Origin: Gnetum montanum
Lineage: Eukaryota > Streptophyta > Gnetopsida > Gnetales > Gnetaceae
NCBI GenBank assembly: GCA_015680685.1
Contig: MNCI01034266.1
Span: 258,979-322,978, forward strand
Reading direction: 5' to 3'
Length of the DNA: 64,000 nt
This document shows positions 35,377 to 48,679 of the stretch, piece by piece. Both the position numbers and the translations under genes were made by a program. Numbering within the stretch: position 1 is the first letter of the stretch; the number at the start of each line of letters is the position of its first letter. The notes under the pieces are model-generated. The model searched no databases. It was not told the DNA's origin and was given only the letters and a program-made list of their open reading frames with translations.

Positions 35377-36399
35377 GGATCTAAAGTGGATTTTCAAGAA
35401 GAAACTCCTACCATTGGCCATGGAATTGAGAAAGATGACAAGAGCAAAGAAATAGAAGCAAACAACGATGAACCTATTGATGTGCCATAGGGATAAGTAC
35501 ACTTCAACATCGTTAGTGAAGGTGACAGAGAGTATAAGCTTATGCTAAATAGATAATATAGTTTCCCTAATCTCTCAAAGATTAGGAAACACTTGCACAA
35601 GTAATACAGGCTCCTAATCCTTCTCATACCCTAAGCATTTATAGCTATGTGACTTTATCACATTCATGGCCTAAGAGCTTGGATTACAATTTACTTGTTG
35701 GTACCATTTCATTTCTCTTGCGTTTAAATTTTAATTTGTTGGTGGCCTAGAATTTATTTTGTTTGATGTCAATTTACTTTTAAGGAATTTTTACTTTTTC
35801 TTAAAGAATAAACTTCATAAAAAAATTTTACTTTTGCATTCTTTCATAGTCTGCTAAGACCTTAAACTAGCATTGTGGTTTGCTAAGATCATCATGGCCT
35901 ACCATGGCCCAAAACTAGTAAACAATCATTATAACTCATTTCAATTTATGCCTAAAACTTTATCTCTTAGCCGTTTCAACTATTTATTACATTTAGCAAA
36001 TGTAGCTTTAGAACCTAGATCATAAAGTAGCATCTCAATATAAAGAAAATTGTAACTCAAGAACATTATAATGGAAATTCAAATTTAGATTTAGAAATGA
36101 AAAATAAAAATGTTCACAACAACATAATCATAACCACATAATGTGGTAAATATGTCCAAATCACAAAATGATAAATAATAACCTCTTTTGGCTAATACCA
36201 GCCATACATCATCAACATCAAAAATCACATCAACTAAGATTGAAATGGATATAAAAGAAGAAAAAGATGAAACTATGAAGCATGTCATGAAGGAGGTGTC
36301 AAATCATCTCTATCCCCACCATTGGAACCATCAATATGTTTTAGTGCCCATAGCATGACAAGACCAAAAGCAATTAGCTACCAATAGACATCGAAATAG
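35377..36399. other. Spacer between protease and antisense gene in element Y
   Basis: AT-rich, no coding motif. A short stretch of GCTAAGACC/GGCCTACCATGGCCC words at 35.85-35.93 kb corresponds in place to the GGCC array at 25.5-25.9 kb. Confidence 0.5.
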
Positions 36400-37316
36400 A
36401 AATTAACGAAATTTAAATTAAATGAACTAACCTGAGATGGTTTAGAAGTTGTATGTTCTATAGGAAACGTTTAAAGACCAACCTCTAGATCATGGAGGAG
36501 TCCATATATAGACATGATTTTCCAATTAATGTCCCCAAGATCAATACCCATGAGGATACTAGTCCTATCAACATCGGTTCATGTGGGGGGCTCATGCAAA
36601 AATGTGGTTGAAGTTGCCTCCCCTAAGGCAGTAGTGATCTAATGAGTAGGAGAAGTTGTTATAATCACATTGTTTGAAAATATCTTAAAGAAATCTTTCA
36701 CATTAATTCCCATCTTAAAAAACTCTTGCTTTCATCAGTTTATAGACTCCTCCTCTAGCCACTTAAGCATCTTACTTAGCCTTATAGATCCTATTGTGGT
36801 TCTTTTGTTTTTAACCCCAATCAATGACCTAAGCACAATAGTCTTTCCATTCACTAGCCTTATAGTTGATGAAATCAATCTAAAGGTTATGTTCTATGAT
36901 TTCTATAGCAAGGGAAGCCTTGCTTTGTAGTTCATTCCAGTAGTGAGACTACAATATCTCCTTAGTGCATAAAAATTCTTTGTTACTTACCTAAGCCTCT
37001 ATGAAATCTCTATGGTCCTTAAGGTTTATTACCTCCTATTTTAATTTTTTGTTCTCATCCCTCAATGCTATGTTTTGTTCCCATAGGAACTTAATAGATT
37101 TTCTACATTCCTACAAAGACTTAGCACATGAGAGTGCACATCTAGTGGCTCCTTCATATAACTTACATGGGACATTCTCCATATTGGAAGGTAAGTAAGG
37201 TAATGCGTCAATCTTAACTAGCTTGTTGGGATTCCATCTCAAGTTAGGTACTATAGCCAACATAGAATGAAATTCAAAAAAAAAAATGAAACTAGTTAGC
37301 AATGAAAAAATACATA

Positions 37317-37321
37317 ACCAT
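37317..37321. other. Target-site duplication ACCAT (left)
   Basis: Matches 38612-38616 on the other side of the solo LTR. Confidence 0.85.
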
Positions 37322-38611
37322 TGTAATGACCAAAAATGTTGGTGGCTGGAATCACTAAGGCGTCAATGGATGCATAATCTTAACTATGCCTCCACATGAG
37401 GGCCTTATTGGAAATGGAGGTAGAGCATTCTAAATGGTCTTGTTGATTGAATAGGGAGTTTGCTAGTTGTAACTAGGGTGGTGGGTACAATTGGGGTGTG
37501 GCATGGTTAGTCAAAATGCTAGTGCAAACAATGCAAAACAGTGCTAAGTGTCAAAGCAGTGCTTCATGGTGCTAAGTGTAGAGAATAACCATAGAATGGG
37601 GGCAAGCGTAGCCAAAGGTTTCGATTGAAATGAGAGTGTCAACACATAGAGACTACCTCCCAAGTGTAGTACAATGTGATGACATGTGAAAAACTGCAAA
37701 AAGATGCAATAAAAATGCAAGAAAATGCTAGAAACGAGAGAGAGAAATGGAACACTACCCCAAATGGGAGTGTATTTAAATCCAAAAGGGTCTCAGAAGG
37801 TACAAAATGTACAATAGATGCAATGGGAGTGTAGTCATAGTCTTAGTCGCATCAGGCAATGAAGTTTGGCACTCGCTATGATGAACCATGCCTACTAGGT
37901 TGGCCACTGTGGTGTACCATGTAGTGTTCTATAGGGCTACAATGGGTATATGGTGTATTTTGTGATATAGGGTAGCAACAGGGCCATGGTGGATTATAGA
38001 ATGCAACTCTTCCTCTCTACCCATGCATCTAGGTCTCATTTGCCCAAAGATGCTTAGTGTTGAATGCCAAATGCCAAGCGCTAAAAATGCTCATGTCTAA
38101 GGAATGCCAACCACTTGGGAATGCCAATAATTTGAGAATGTCAACCATTTTGGAATTTCAATCACGTAGGAATGCTAACCATCTAGGACTGTCAATTGCC
38201 TAGGAAGGCTAACCACCTAGAAATGCTAACCACCTAGGAATGCCAACCACCTAGAAATGCCAACCATTAAAACATTGGGGGCCTAGGGGTATTTATAGGG
38301 CTAGGGTTAGTGCAAAACATGGATAAGGTGCCATGTGGTAGTGTGGTAGGTTGGACTATAAGAAAATTTAGAAAATTTTCTAAGTCTAGAGGTGACCAGA
38401 AAAAGTTCAAAAAGTTTCTAACTTTGGCTACTATGCTCACCTTGTGTTATGTATGGGACACATAACTCAGCTGTTAGAAAAAAATTGAAAAATTGGTAGT
38501 TGGAGCTAACTACACTCAACACTTAGAAAAATTTAGGCAAAGTGCCACTATTTTGACACTAAGGTAAATTTGTAGTCGAGACACTGGGACCTAAAATTTT
38601 GTGGTGTTTCA
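37322..38611 (-). mobile_element. Solo LTR (1290 bp), Tat-like, minus orientation
   Basis: Starts TGTAATGACC and ends GTGTTTCA, with family inner block (ATGGTCTTGTTGATTGAATAGG) and minus-strand TATAAATA at about 38290-38297. It is flanked by ACCAT on both sides and has neither PBS nor polypurine tract next to it. It therefore arose by LTR-LTR recombination after insertion into the antisense gene. Confidence 0.9.
38099..38270. repeat. 19-bp tandem array in the solo LTR
   Basis: About nine units of GGAATGCCAACCACCTA type; several neighbouring units form CTAGG...CCTAG inverted pairs. Confidence 0.85.
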
Positions 38612-38616
38612 ACCAT
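38612..38616. other. Target-site duplication ACCAT (right)
   Basis: Pairs with 37317-37321. Confidence 0.85.
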
Positions 38617-41600
38617 GACAACCAAGTAATAGATCAAAAACATGAAAGGAAAAGTGAGCTAGAACTATTATCGATTGCAAGAGCTATCTATTGTAACTAG
38701 CTGATCATATCTTTGGCTAAACCTTACATAAATTCCAATTTATCAAGGGTTTCCACCCATGGTTGCATATGGAGGGTAGAAGTGGATGCTTCTACCTATG
38801 GCTCTTGAGCTACAAAAATGTGTGATAAACAATCAATGACTATGACTATTACTAAATATAAATAAATGAAACATAAGATATATAACACTTAGAATTGAGA
38901 ATTATAAGTACCTAGGAATTCATTGGGCATGAAAATCATTTAACTCTTGATCCTATAGCATGGCATCAAAAGTGGCCATAAGAGAAAAGGAATGCAAGCC
39001 TTCATTCTCTAAAGCATCAACCTCATAATGCTTTAATATCTCTTCCTCTTGATGTTGCATCTCCTCCTTATCTTGACATCTTTGCTCCTCTTCAGTAGCA
39101 GTTGCTACTACTATACCCTCCTACTCCTATTACTTATCTATAAGAGGCATCAACCATGAACAACTTAGCACATTTTATGAAGTGACAAATCAAGCATAGA
39201 ATTTGAGAAAAGTAACAATAAAATAATGAGTAAAAAAACTACATACCTTTGATGTTAGTCTACATCCCTCTTAGCTTGATGATAATCTTTTACTTAGGAG
39301 GCTCCTCAACTGCTATCATTGTCTGATGTACCAAAGGCCTCTTAAATTTCTCCCTGGCTATACCCTTAGCCTTTGTATGTAATCTTCAAGACTTCTTAAT
39401 GCTAGTTGGCATGGTAAGAGGCTCAACCCTAGACAATGTAAGGAGATATACAATGCTTTCCATCAAGGCCTATGATGGCAACAGATAATGTTTCATTTGT
39501 AACTTTTAGTGGATCTTGATCCTCGGTGGTTAGGACATTAAGCTTCATCCAAGGCCTACCAAATTAAGATGGATCTTGGGCAATTCATTGTTCATTCTTC
39601 CTCACCACTAGAAATTTTAGGACCCTCCACAAGTAAGTTGAAAATAGTGCAAAATGTACATGTTACTTTGTAGTGAGGTTATCATGAAGTTTTTGGACCT
39701 CCAACCAAAGCCAGGAAACTAAGTGCATAGCTTAGTTGAATCAAGTACCCTTGGTGAGTACCTACTTTATGGCCCAAGCTTGTTCCACATGCAATATATC
39801 TCCCTATGATAATAACTTAGGAAATTTCTAGGATTGGAACAAGGAATAAATCCCATTATTTAATGGTGATTTGATCTCTCCTAGAGATTATCCCTTACTA
39901 CCATGACAAGTGCCTAACTACTCTTCAACTACTTCCCGATGATCCATCTCCCTTCCCACTTTGACAATAACTAACATGCCATCATTTGGAACACCAAAGA
40001 GGTCATTGAATGTTGATACGTTGATACCCAAATAGCAATCACATCATGAACATGAGTGAAAAATATTTGAACTCCTTAGTTAAATAAGTTAAGAATGTTT
40101 AACATTTCTATGGTAGGAATGATCAAGCATGGGGCCATGAAGAGGTCACATAGGTTACATGGAAGATCCCCACACATATAGCATCAAGCATCTAATTTGA
40201 TAACTAGTCTTGTGAGGATTCCACCTCACCAAACTTAAGGATCAAGGTCTCCTCCATGTGTCTCAAAGTGATAATTGTAACTTCAATAGATGGAGTAATT
40301 GATGCAACATAGCAAAAGGTAGCTCATTAGCCTTCACGTAGGTGCAAAAAATTACAAGAAATATAACTACATTAATGAGTAGTGAGGTACCCATATTCTC
40401 AACCATACAAATCACAAGTGTTCATGCACGATCTAGTTGAACTCTGTGGATGGGACTAGTTGTGGAATCTAGATTGCTATGCTTTGATCGCAGTTCCTTG
40501 TCTTCCCACTTGGACTAGTGGTAGCTTTGTCATGTATGGTTTCGTCCATAGTGAGGCATATGATTTTTATTATTTTATATTTTATTATTCTATGATTAAA
40601 AATAGGTTGAAACTCAATTTATAATCAATTCAACTAATCTAATTGCTAATTAATAATCAACTACCCTAACATAAGTATCTAATCCACTTCTTGTGTACAT
40701 CTTGAGCACATATAATGCTATTGGGTTACCAAATGTTAAACATTGTTGGGATTACCAAGAGTTGAATGCATTCTCGAAGGGATCATACTTATGTGTTTAA
40801 TTAATTAACATGCATGAAAAGGTAAATATTAACTAATTACATGAAAAGTAAATTGCATGGAAAGTAAATCTAATATAAGTTAAAGTGCTGCAATGAATAA
40901 GAACCAATCTCAATCTTATTTTCATTCATGAAATATGTCTAGGCACATTGCCAATTGAATAAGATTTCATACAAATGACTTAGATCCACTTTGTAGGCAC
41001 TCACTAAGGGTTCTCTAAGATTACAGAATAAAACTGTAAGAATTCATCTACTCTATTGACAAAACTATGAAAAACTCATGAAAAACTGAATACGTGATGT
41101 CACATCTAGACCTCAACGTCATGTACTCAATGTCATAGCTCCAACGTCGGGGCTTTGATAACAAGGCTCCAATGTCAAGGCTAAGCAAATCATGACTCAT
41201 CATACATAAAAGAAATGACCAAAATAACCTAATAACTATATAACTAGAAAAACATTAGCATAAAATCAACAAATTAATAACACTTACTTTGCCTATATGA
41301 CTTAAGCATTGTAGGAGCTTTGGGTTGTGAGTTCAATTCTAAATCATTAAGAGATTAGCTAGCCCACTAACTATCTATGCTTCCATTTGTTAGGCATCTA
41401 TTGTATACCTTAGGGTGATGTCCAATGCCACTTTCAAGGTTGCCATACAATTGCTTCAACACCACAAACCTCATATTTGGGCTCTTAGTGAACACCTCTA
41501 GAGCTATGTGGGCTTAGAGAAAAAGGTTATTAGCCTTGATTTTGCCTTGATCATCCATCTTGAACCTACAGGTAAGTAAAACAATAGATCATACATAGTT

Positions 41601-42131
41601 ATAGTCTAAATACACAATGGAAAAAAATAATCATAAACCCAAGATAATAATAATACTTACCCCTCTATGCGATAGATGGTGCTAAGAGGATTTTGGAACC
41701 ATGTATGGGCATGATGGCCAAAAATCAAGGTGTTGTCTAAGTTATACTATCTAAATTTGAGCTTCTCTCAAATTTGAGATCTTTGAAATTCAAGATAGTT
41801 TACGATGATCCATAGTAGTTGGGTCATCATATGACTTCCCTTTTGCATAGGCATTAGGTTTATCCATGATGAATTTCACAATCAAACTAGAGGATCTACA
41901 AAGGATGGTCTTAACAATTATTGCCATTGCCTCAAACTTCTAGTATGAGCAAACTATCATACTATAGTTATGAAGTAGGTAGGCTAGGAAGTTTGAGGCC
42001 CGCTCCCTAAACCATATCCCATGTTAATCCCACTCCATGTCAGGGCTTGGGGACTTAGGTGTTGGTTAGTCAATGCAGCATAATAGCCCCACCATCTCTA
42101 TCACCACTAGGATGGACTTCAAGAAGGCCTT

Positions 42132-43689
42132 TTAATATTTAACCACAATAATTATAAACATGCAAACTTAAAACAAAATCCTTATGTTCGTTAAACAGAG
42201 AAAAAAAACAATTAGATAAAATTTAAAGTAGTTTACATGAAACAATCATTTAAAAAAAACTATAACAATGACAGATTATAAAAAGAAACATGGAATTGAC
42301 ATTTTAGAACTAAAAACATGAAAATGATAGTGTAGAACTAAATTCGCAACTTCCATGAATAATTCCACACTTAGAAAATATTTCAACATACAATGTAAGA
42401 ATATAATCGATATTCAACCAAATTTCACACTTTAGCACCAAAATGACCATAAAAAAATACTTAGAAAAAATATGAAATTTTTTTAATTTAACTAAAACCA
42501 CTTACAGCCCCTGTGTGACATTCCAAAGCATTCCAAGGATTATGAGATATTGATAGAAAATATTTTTTCGCAACCTCAACGTTGCCCATCTTTAGAGGGG
42601 TAAATGTGTCATAGCCCTATAGCTACAATTTCATGTAACAAAATAGAGATGACCATAACTAATTAACTGCTTAATAAAATTCAATGATTCCCCAACCATT
42701 GGAATAATAAAATGATAAAATACAACCCCATAATAAGAAACCATTATAAATCCTAATTACTATTTTCAAAATAATTACACAATTGACAAAACTGTAGCAA
42801 TCAACATGAACCCCTTTTTGCATAGGATTTGAAAAAAAATGCATCTAAAATTTATTTGAGCTCCAAAAGGAGTGATTCCATCACCATTTGAAAGCTTAAA
42901 TTGAGCCCTATGTTTTACTAGCCATAGAAAATTTGAAACACTGGTAATTTTTCTAGAAAAAATTCATGAACTTTCATGAAATTTGAAAAATGGTAAAGAA
43001 CCCTCTTCAAAAAACTCCAAATCAAATGAGACTACAACCATAGAAAATATTAGACATAACCCTATAAGCCAATAAGAATAAATTTTAAAAATATATAGCC
43101 ATTTCCTTAGTAAAAAATACACAACATTGCTTGCTTTTTTCACCTAGAAATCACAAAACTTGTAAAATGTAACAGTCTAGCCTTGAAACATAGCCAAAAT
43201 GGTCAAACCAACTTGTACCTAAGTAACACATCAAAATAAGGGGATAGGATTTCATTAAAATTAAATTTTGACAAGTCCTTCACCCTAGATCTAAGGAAAA
43301 TTGCTCCATTTTCATAAAGTTTGAAAAAGCATTAAAACAACAAGACCATTTTGGAAATCCAATTTACTAGATCAAAAGCAATCAAACAACCATAGATCTA
43401 GCTAGAGATGACCAAAATATGAGGTAGGATTGACAAAGAATTAAAAAATAACAAGAACATGAGTGTAGGTTTGAAAAATGAAATACATGAAATGGAGTAG
43501 AAAAATGGTGAGAATGATGTACTTGGGAAAGGTCAAGGAAGAACTCTCCTTGATTCTTAGATTAGGAAAACGTGCTAAGGTTTTGGCAATAGTGTCTAGA
43601 TCCTCCAATGCAAGATTCTTGATAGGAGCTATTTTCTTGGTCATGATGCTGAAAAAATTATAAAATGTAGAAAATCCTTATTATTGGAA
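42132..43689. other. AT-rich non-coding stretch of element Y
   Basis: Nothing firmly recognised. A minus-strand frame of 67 codons (43644 to 43441) starts MTKKIAPIKN and ends in a hydrophobic stretch. It lies where a 5' exon of the antisense gene could sit, but no other copy in the window covers this part, so I do not call it. Confidence 0.4.
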
Positions 43690-46600
43690 TGACTACATTG
43701 GGAGTGGAACTCCAATGGTTGAACTATGTTGGAAATAAGACAACAATGAATGGACTATGTTGGCAGTAATCCACTAGTGGTTGCCATTGTGCTAGGCAAG
43801 GATTTTGAAAACAACAATGTAAGTAGAGCTTTCTAATTTATTTGTAGTAACAAAAAGTGAAACAAGTAACAATGATTTTTCCAAGTTTTCTAATATAGCA
43901 CCAACCCAAACCTAGCACACAAGTGGAAACCTTGGTTTCCTTTTTGAACTACACTTAATTTCAAAAAAATGAAAACTAGGACTATGTTGGGGTTGTGTGA
44001 AGCATTTTTAAAAAACTTTTTAATTTTAATGGGCCCCACATTGGACTTTCCCAAAAATGGCATAAAAAGCCATGACTACATTGGAAGTAGCTTACTTCCT
44101 ACCTAGACTATGTTGCAGTTCACACTTCAAGAAGCCATGGAAAAACCACTACTTCCACCAGACCTTCCTAGACCCTAACTTATGTACCATGTAATTCAAG
44201 AATACAACTAAGTAAGAAAATTTTGGGTAAAATGACAAGACTACGTTGAACGGAAGACAAGGACTATGCTGGGCTAGTGTAGTCCCAACTACAGCTAGCA
44301 TAGTCCATGATGGAATGGAATTCCAAAAGCCTATCCAACCTCTAGGGGCCTCCAAACTAATCCTCCAACCTAGCCAAACCCTGGCTAGGATACCCAATAG
44401 CACCAAAACTTGGTCATAGTCACTCTAAGTTTAACAAGAATCAAACATCCTCATCAACTATGCTGAGAGAAGTGAGGGACAACGTAGTCATATCTACTAT
44501 CTAGTGTAGTCCAACACCACTTCTTACCTTCTTACTATCCCAAGTAGTTCATCTAGTTCATTCAATCCTCAATTGACCCTGTATTAACACAACATTTTAC
44601 CAAACCATAATTTGAGTCTCCGACAAGCTTAAGGCATGGTCAATTATAGTGAATTGTGTTACTTTTTCCTTCTTCCCCATGACTACATTGGGGAAGCCTA
44701 GGAACTACATTGGGCTAGCGTAGTCCCAGGTTTTAGGATCAATAAGCATCACATAGATCCTTACTCACCTTCAAAACTACCTTCCAGAGCATCCACACCC
44801 CCCTAGGATCCTTAGTAATCCTAGATTGTAAATTAATCAGTCCAAAACCTCAAGAAAATCAACAACACTAAGTTCTCACATGGGACTATGCTAAGGACTA
44901 AGAGGACTACACTGGCCCAGTGTAGTCTCTGTGACTAACCAACCTAGTCCACTGAAAACCCAAGAAACCATCATGTATGAACTTCAAATCAACTTTTGGG
45001 AACCTTGAAATACCAAACTAAGTCAAGCCTTATCATTTTTCATATTTTTCATGCTAAAACTAGACCTATATTGAATGGGGAGCTAAGAATATGCTAGGCT
45101 AGTTTAGTCCCATTAAGACTATCAAAACTCACCAACAACCATGTAAATTGACTCCAAAAAGCTCTAAAACCATAGTTTGGACCTATATGACCATGAAACC
45201 TATATTTTCTCATAGTTTGACACTTCTCTCCATGACTATGTTGGAAGAAGAGGAGGACTATGCTAGGCTAGTGTAGTTTCTACTTGAACCTAGAGCAGTC
45301 CCTATAGAATTGACAAAGTTGACTAAGAACTATGCAAATTCATAGTCAAAAAACCTTAAAATGCCATCCAAGGTTTCTTGACTACTAATCCTATAGTTTT
45401 CCACAACCTTTGGTCACTCTAGCTCTAACTGCATTGAATGGAACTTGGGAAAATGTTAGTCTAGCATAGTCCCCTTTAGAGCCTGGTGTAGTCCCCCAAA
45501 AATTAACCATAACATGTAAAAAATGACCTCAAACTACATTTGGTCAATCCTAAAACCTTGTATAAGCCTATTTAGTGATAGATCATGTCATTTTCACCAT
45601 TTTTTCGGTATTCCAAATAAGACTATGCTATAGGAATGGGGGGACTATGTTGGGTCAATGTTGTCTCTACCCAAGCCTAGTGTAGTCCCTTAACACTAAT
45701 TCAAAAATTATTCTTGATGACCTAGAACTAATATCAATAGACCCTAGGAACCTATCCAAGCCTTTCTGATGATGAAACTTTTATTTCTCACCATTTTTTG
45801 ATACTTCTATCTTTACTACACTAAGGCAAGGTGGGAACTATGGTAGCCTCATGTAGTCCCTCTCCAAGCCTAGTATAGTCCCTCAAAAATAGAATGAAAA
45901 TTTCAAAAGGTGACTTAAGTTTGTTACAAGTTAACCATAACATCCTATTGAAAACTTCTATCAATGATGGAAACTCTTAACAAATATCCTAAGATTGGAC
46001 TACATTGACATGAGAAGGAACTATGTTGGGCTAGCATAGTCCCAGTCCAAGGCTAGCATAGTCAACATCTTTACTTTCAAACTAGGCCAAACATAATCTA
46101 GAAAACACCTCTATTGACTACAAGACCTTACCAATGCATATCAAGATCATGAAACCTTGGATTTGCGTCAAAATGCATAATTTTTACACTCGAAATTCTT
46201 GACTATGCTAGGCCAACATAGTCCCTCTCAAAACCCATCATAGTCCATACCAAATTGCCAAAAAGAAATAAAATCTACTTCTGATGTAACCTAGAGCATT
46301 ACCAAAGCCTGTCTCACCATGAAATACATTGTTCTTCTCCATTTTTTATCATGGAATCCATGACTACACTAAGGGATGCTAGGACTATGCTTGGCCAATG
46401 TAGTCCCCATATAGGCCCAATGTAGTCCTCATAAACTTATCCAAAAATTCCCAAAATTTGTTCAAAATTCACATTTAGGAGTCCTAGGATTCATTGGAGT
46501 CAAATTCAGCCATGAAATTTAGTTCTTTATCCTTTCCAATGTTAGTACATTAAATGGAGAACTCAAAATATGCTAGGCTAGTATAATTCCTATCTAAGCC

Positions 46601-47380
46601 TATTGTAGTGCACTTAGAAGTAGCCAAAATAGCTCAAGAACTACCCAAACCAACTCTTGAAAAGATTGAAAACCTTACTAGAACATGTCTAAACCTTAGA
46701 TCCTTAGGCAAGGAGTTGAAATTCATTCTATTTTAACCTTTTCTCATTTGAAATCCTTGACTACATTGGGAAGTACATGGCCAACGTAGTCCCATGGTAT
46801 CTAGCTATCCAATGCCTCAATAGGCATGAAAACTAGAAATATTTGCATCAAAACCCTAGCCAGTGATACCAATTATTCTATAAGCCTATTAGGATGGTCA
46901 CTTGAACCCTAGAATTGATCAAAATCCATTTTCCACTCCTAACTATGTTGAGGAAGATAAGTCCCACTTTGGAGAAAAAATGTAGTAATGAAAACTGATA
47001 GTAAGTGGCTCAGAATGGTCTAAAATTGATCTAGAATGACCAAAACATTGTGTCCATGGCCCCTAGTTGTGAATTTCACACTATTTTAACCTTGGGAATT
47101 ATTCAAACTTAGTCATTCCTTATGACTATGTTGGGGCCTGGTAGCCTAGTGTAGAAACCCATAAAACTAAGATTTTCAACCTTTTCTAAAGTCAAAATGG
47201 TGCTAAAAATTTTCAATCTTTAATAGCTACCCCTTGTACTAGCTGTTTAGATCACTAGAAGCCAAAAAATGATAATACATAGCCTTGGAAATGTCCTTGA
47301 AGGTCAACTACATTTGAATAAAGTAAGACTACACTTGGCCAACATAGTCTACAATAAGGCTTAGTGTAGTACCCAAAAAA
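43690..47380. repeat. Satellite-like array, about 190-bp units, palindromic core
   Basis: About 17 diverged units. The landmark CTAG(T/C)GTAGTCCC and variants recurs near 44276, 44508, 44715, 44917, 45098, 45267, 45465, 45651, 45850, 46030, 46210, 46396, 46573, 46780, 47150 and 47340, spaced about 170-230 bp. Each core reads GGACTAYGCTRGG next to CTAGYRTAGTCC, an inverted repeat. It lies between the antisense gene and RT of element Y. Confidence 0.82.
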
Positions 47381-47859
47381 GGTGCCATTTCTGCTTTAAA
47401 ATAGCTCCAAAATGCCGCCTTCATGTGTCCAAACTCTCCTAGCAACCATGTATCCCAATTCCACGGCCCACTAAGGACTAAAACTAGCAAAAATTTGACA
47501 TTATTTGACCAGTATCAACCAATTTTCACTATATGTATTCCATTTTCTCAAATTTGAACTTGTTTTTAGCCTTATGTTACATTGATGACCTTCTTTCTCA
47601 TTAGTTGACTTTATATAGCCTTCATATAACTTCTTGTTTTAACATGTTCATGTTATTTTCTTTCTTATGGCCCTTGATTGACCTAATATGACCTTTTCTT
47701 AATCCCATTGGTCATTATTTATCTCTTATAGCCTTGGTTTACCTTATTTTCATTGAAATAGTATATGTTTGCATGTTTAATAAATCATTTTAGCATTGTT
47801 TACTAATTTTTACCCAGGTGCCACTTACTGTGCTTATGGTTGCTATGTAGGATTAGAGT
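47381..47859 (+). other. Spacer upstream of RT
   Basis: Matches 12.14-13.05 kb directly (GGCCCACTAAGG...AAAACTAGCAA and the following run). No coding motif. Confidence 0.55.
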
Positions 47860-48670
47860 ATGAATACTTGGAATCAAGTTACCTTACCTTTGAGCTTGAG
47901 TGGGCCTCACTATGATGTTGAATGATATATCAATCCTGATTATTTAGATTTTGAGCTTGAGAGTCTTATCAACCACATAGCCTCGATCAGAAAACCTCTA
48001 GAATGGCCTAAAAACCTAGTTAAAATTGTTGATCTAGAGGTTGGTGACATTACTAAAAACTCTTTGCCTAAGGTTCCTATCACAATACATTATGATGAGG
48101 AGAAAACCCTTAAATTAAGTTTCTCACTAGAACCTCAATAGGCTCAAGACATCCTCAAGGTCCTACAAGACAACATTAAGGCCTTTGCCTAGTTATATGA
48201 AGATATTCCAAGCCTAGATCCATGGCTATTCTAGCACAACATCATACTCGATGCTAGCATTAGACTAGTGAAACAGTAAGTGTGTAAGATTAGAATAGAT
48301 TTAACCTTGGTAATTTGTGAGGAAATCATAAATCTATAACAAGTCGGTTTCATTAGAGCTATTAACTATGTAGACTGGGCATCCAACATTGTGGTTGTTT
48401 GCAAAAAATAGGAGTATTCATATTTGTATCAATTTTCAAGACCTAAATAAGTTAGCCAATAAAGATGACTTTCCTTTGCCTAGTATTGATCAACTCATTA
48501 ATACTATGGCTAGACATGCCTTATTATCATTTATGAATGGGTTCTCAAGGTATAACCAAATAAGGATTAACCTAGAGCACTAACTTAGCACAACCTTCAT
48601 GACTCCTTGGGGAATCATTTGCTCTTCCATGATGTCCTTTGGCCTTAAAAATGTAGGAGTAACCTATATC
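47860..48670 (+). pseudogene. pol: Pre-RT linker and N-terminal reverse transcriptase
   Basis: Linker: LINHIASIRKPLEWPKNLVK, then VDLEVGDITKNSLPKVPI. RT: PSLDPWLF, VGFIRAINYVDWASNIVVV, then FQDLNKLANKDDFPLP near 48.43-48.48, ALLSFMNGFSRYNQIRIN near 48.51-48.57, TPWG near 48.60 and SFGLKNVG near 48.65. These are the fingers and palm motifs of a gypsy RT before the catalytic YVDD box, which is missing because the element breaks off here. Stops are present. The polymerase resumes at 61.0 kb beyond the inserted element. Confidence 0.9.
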
Positions 48671-48679
48671 ATGAGCAAC

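Larger units (their letters stand above)
36400..42131 (-). pseudogene. Antisense intron-bearing gene, copy 4 (in element Y)
   Basis: The oldest copy, but exon by exon alignable. Exon A is 42131-41661: ILVVIEMVGLL, NYSMIVCSY, then WFQNPLSTIYRIEG and donor GG|GTAAGT. Exon B starts at 41566 after acceptor TGTAG and has ALEVF. Exon C (about 40290-39300) has EVTII...LKFGEVESSQD, FNDLFGVPNDG, LKFLVVRKNEQ and GRPWMKL. Exon D (about 39190-38900) is Glu-rich. Exon E, near 38.8 kb, has ASTSTLHMQPW. Exon F (37262 to about 36400) has LRWNPNKLVKIDAL, CAKSL and a charged coil-like part. A solo LTR splits it between E and F. Many stops. It lies downstream of protease and upstream of RT in element Y. Confidence 0.78.

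Noticed and set aside
43441-43644. Minus-strand 67-codon frame upstream of antisense-gene copy 4
   Set aside because: It could be a 5' exon, but no other copy extends this far and the end is hydrophobic low complexity. Evidence is too weak.
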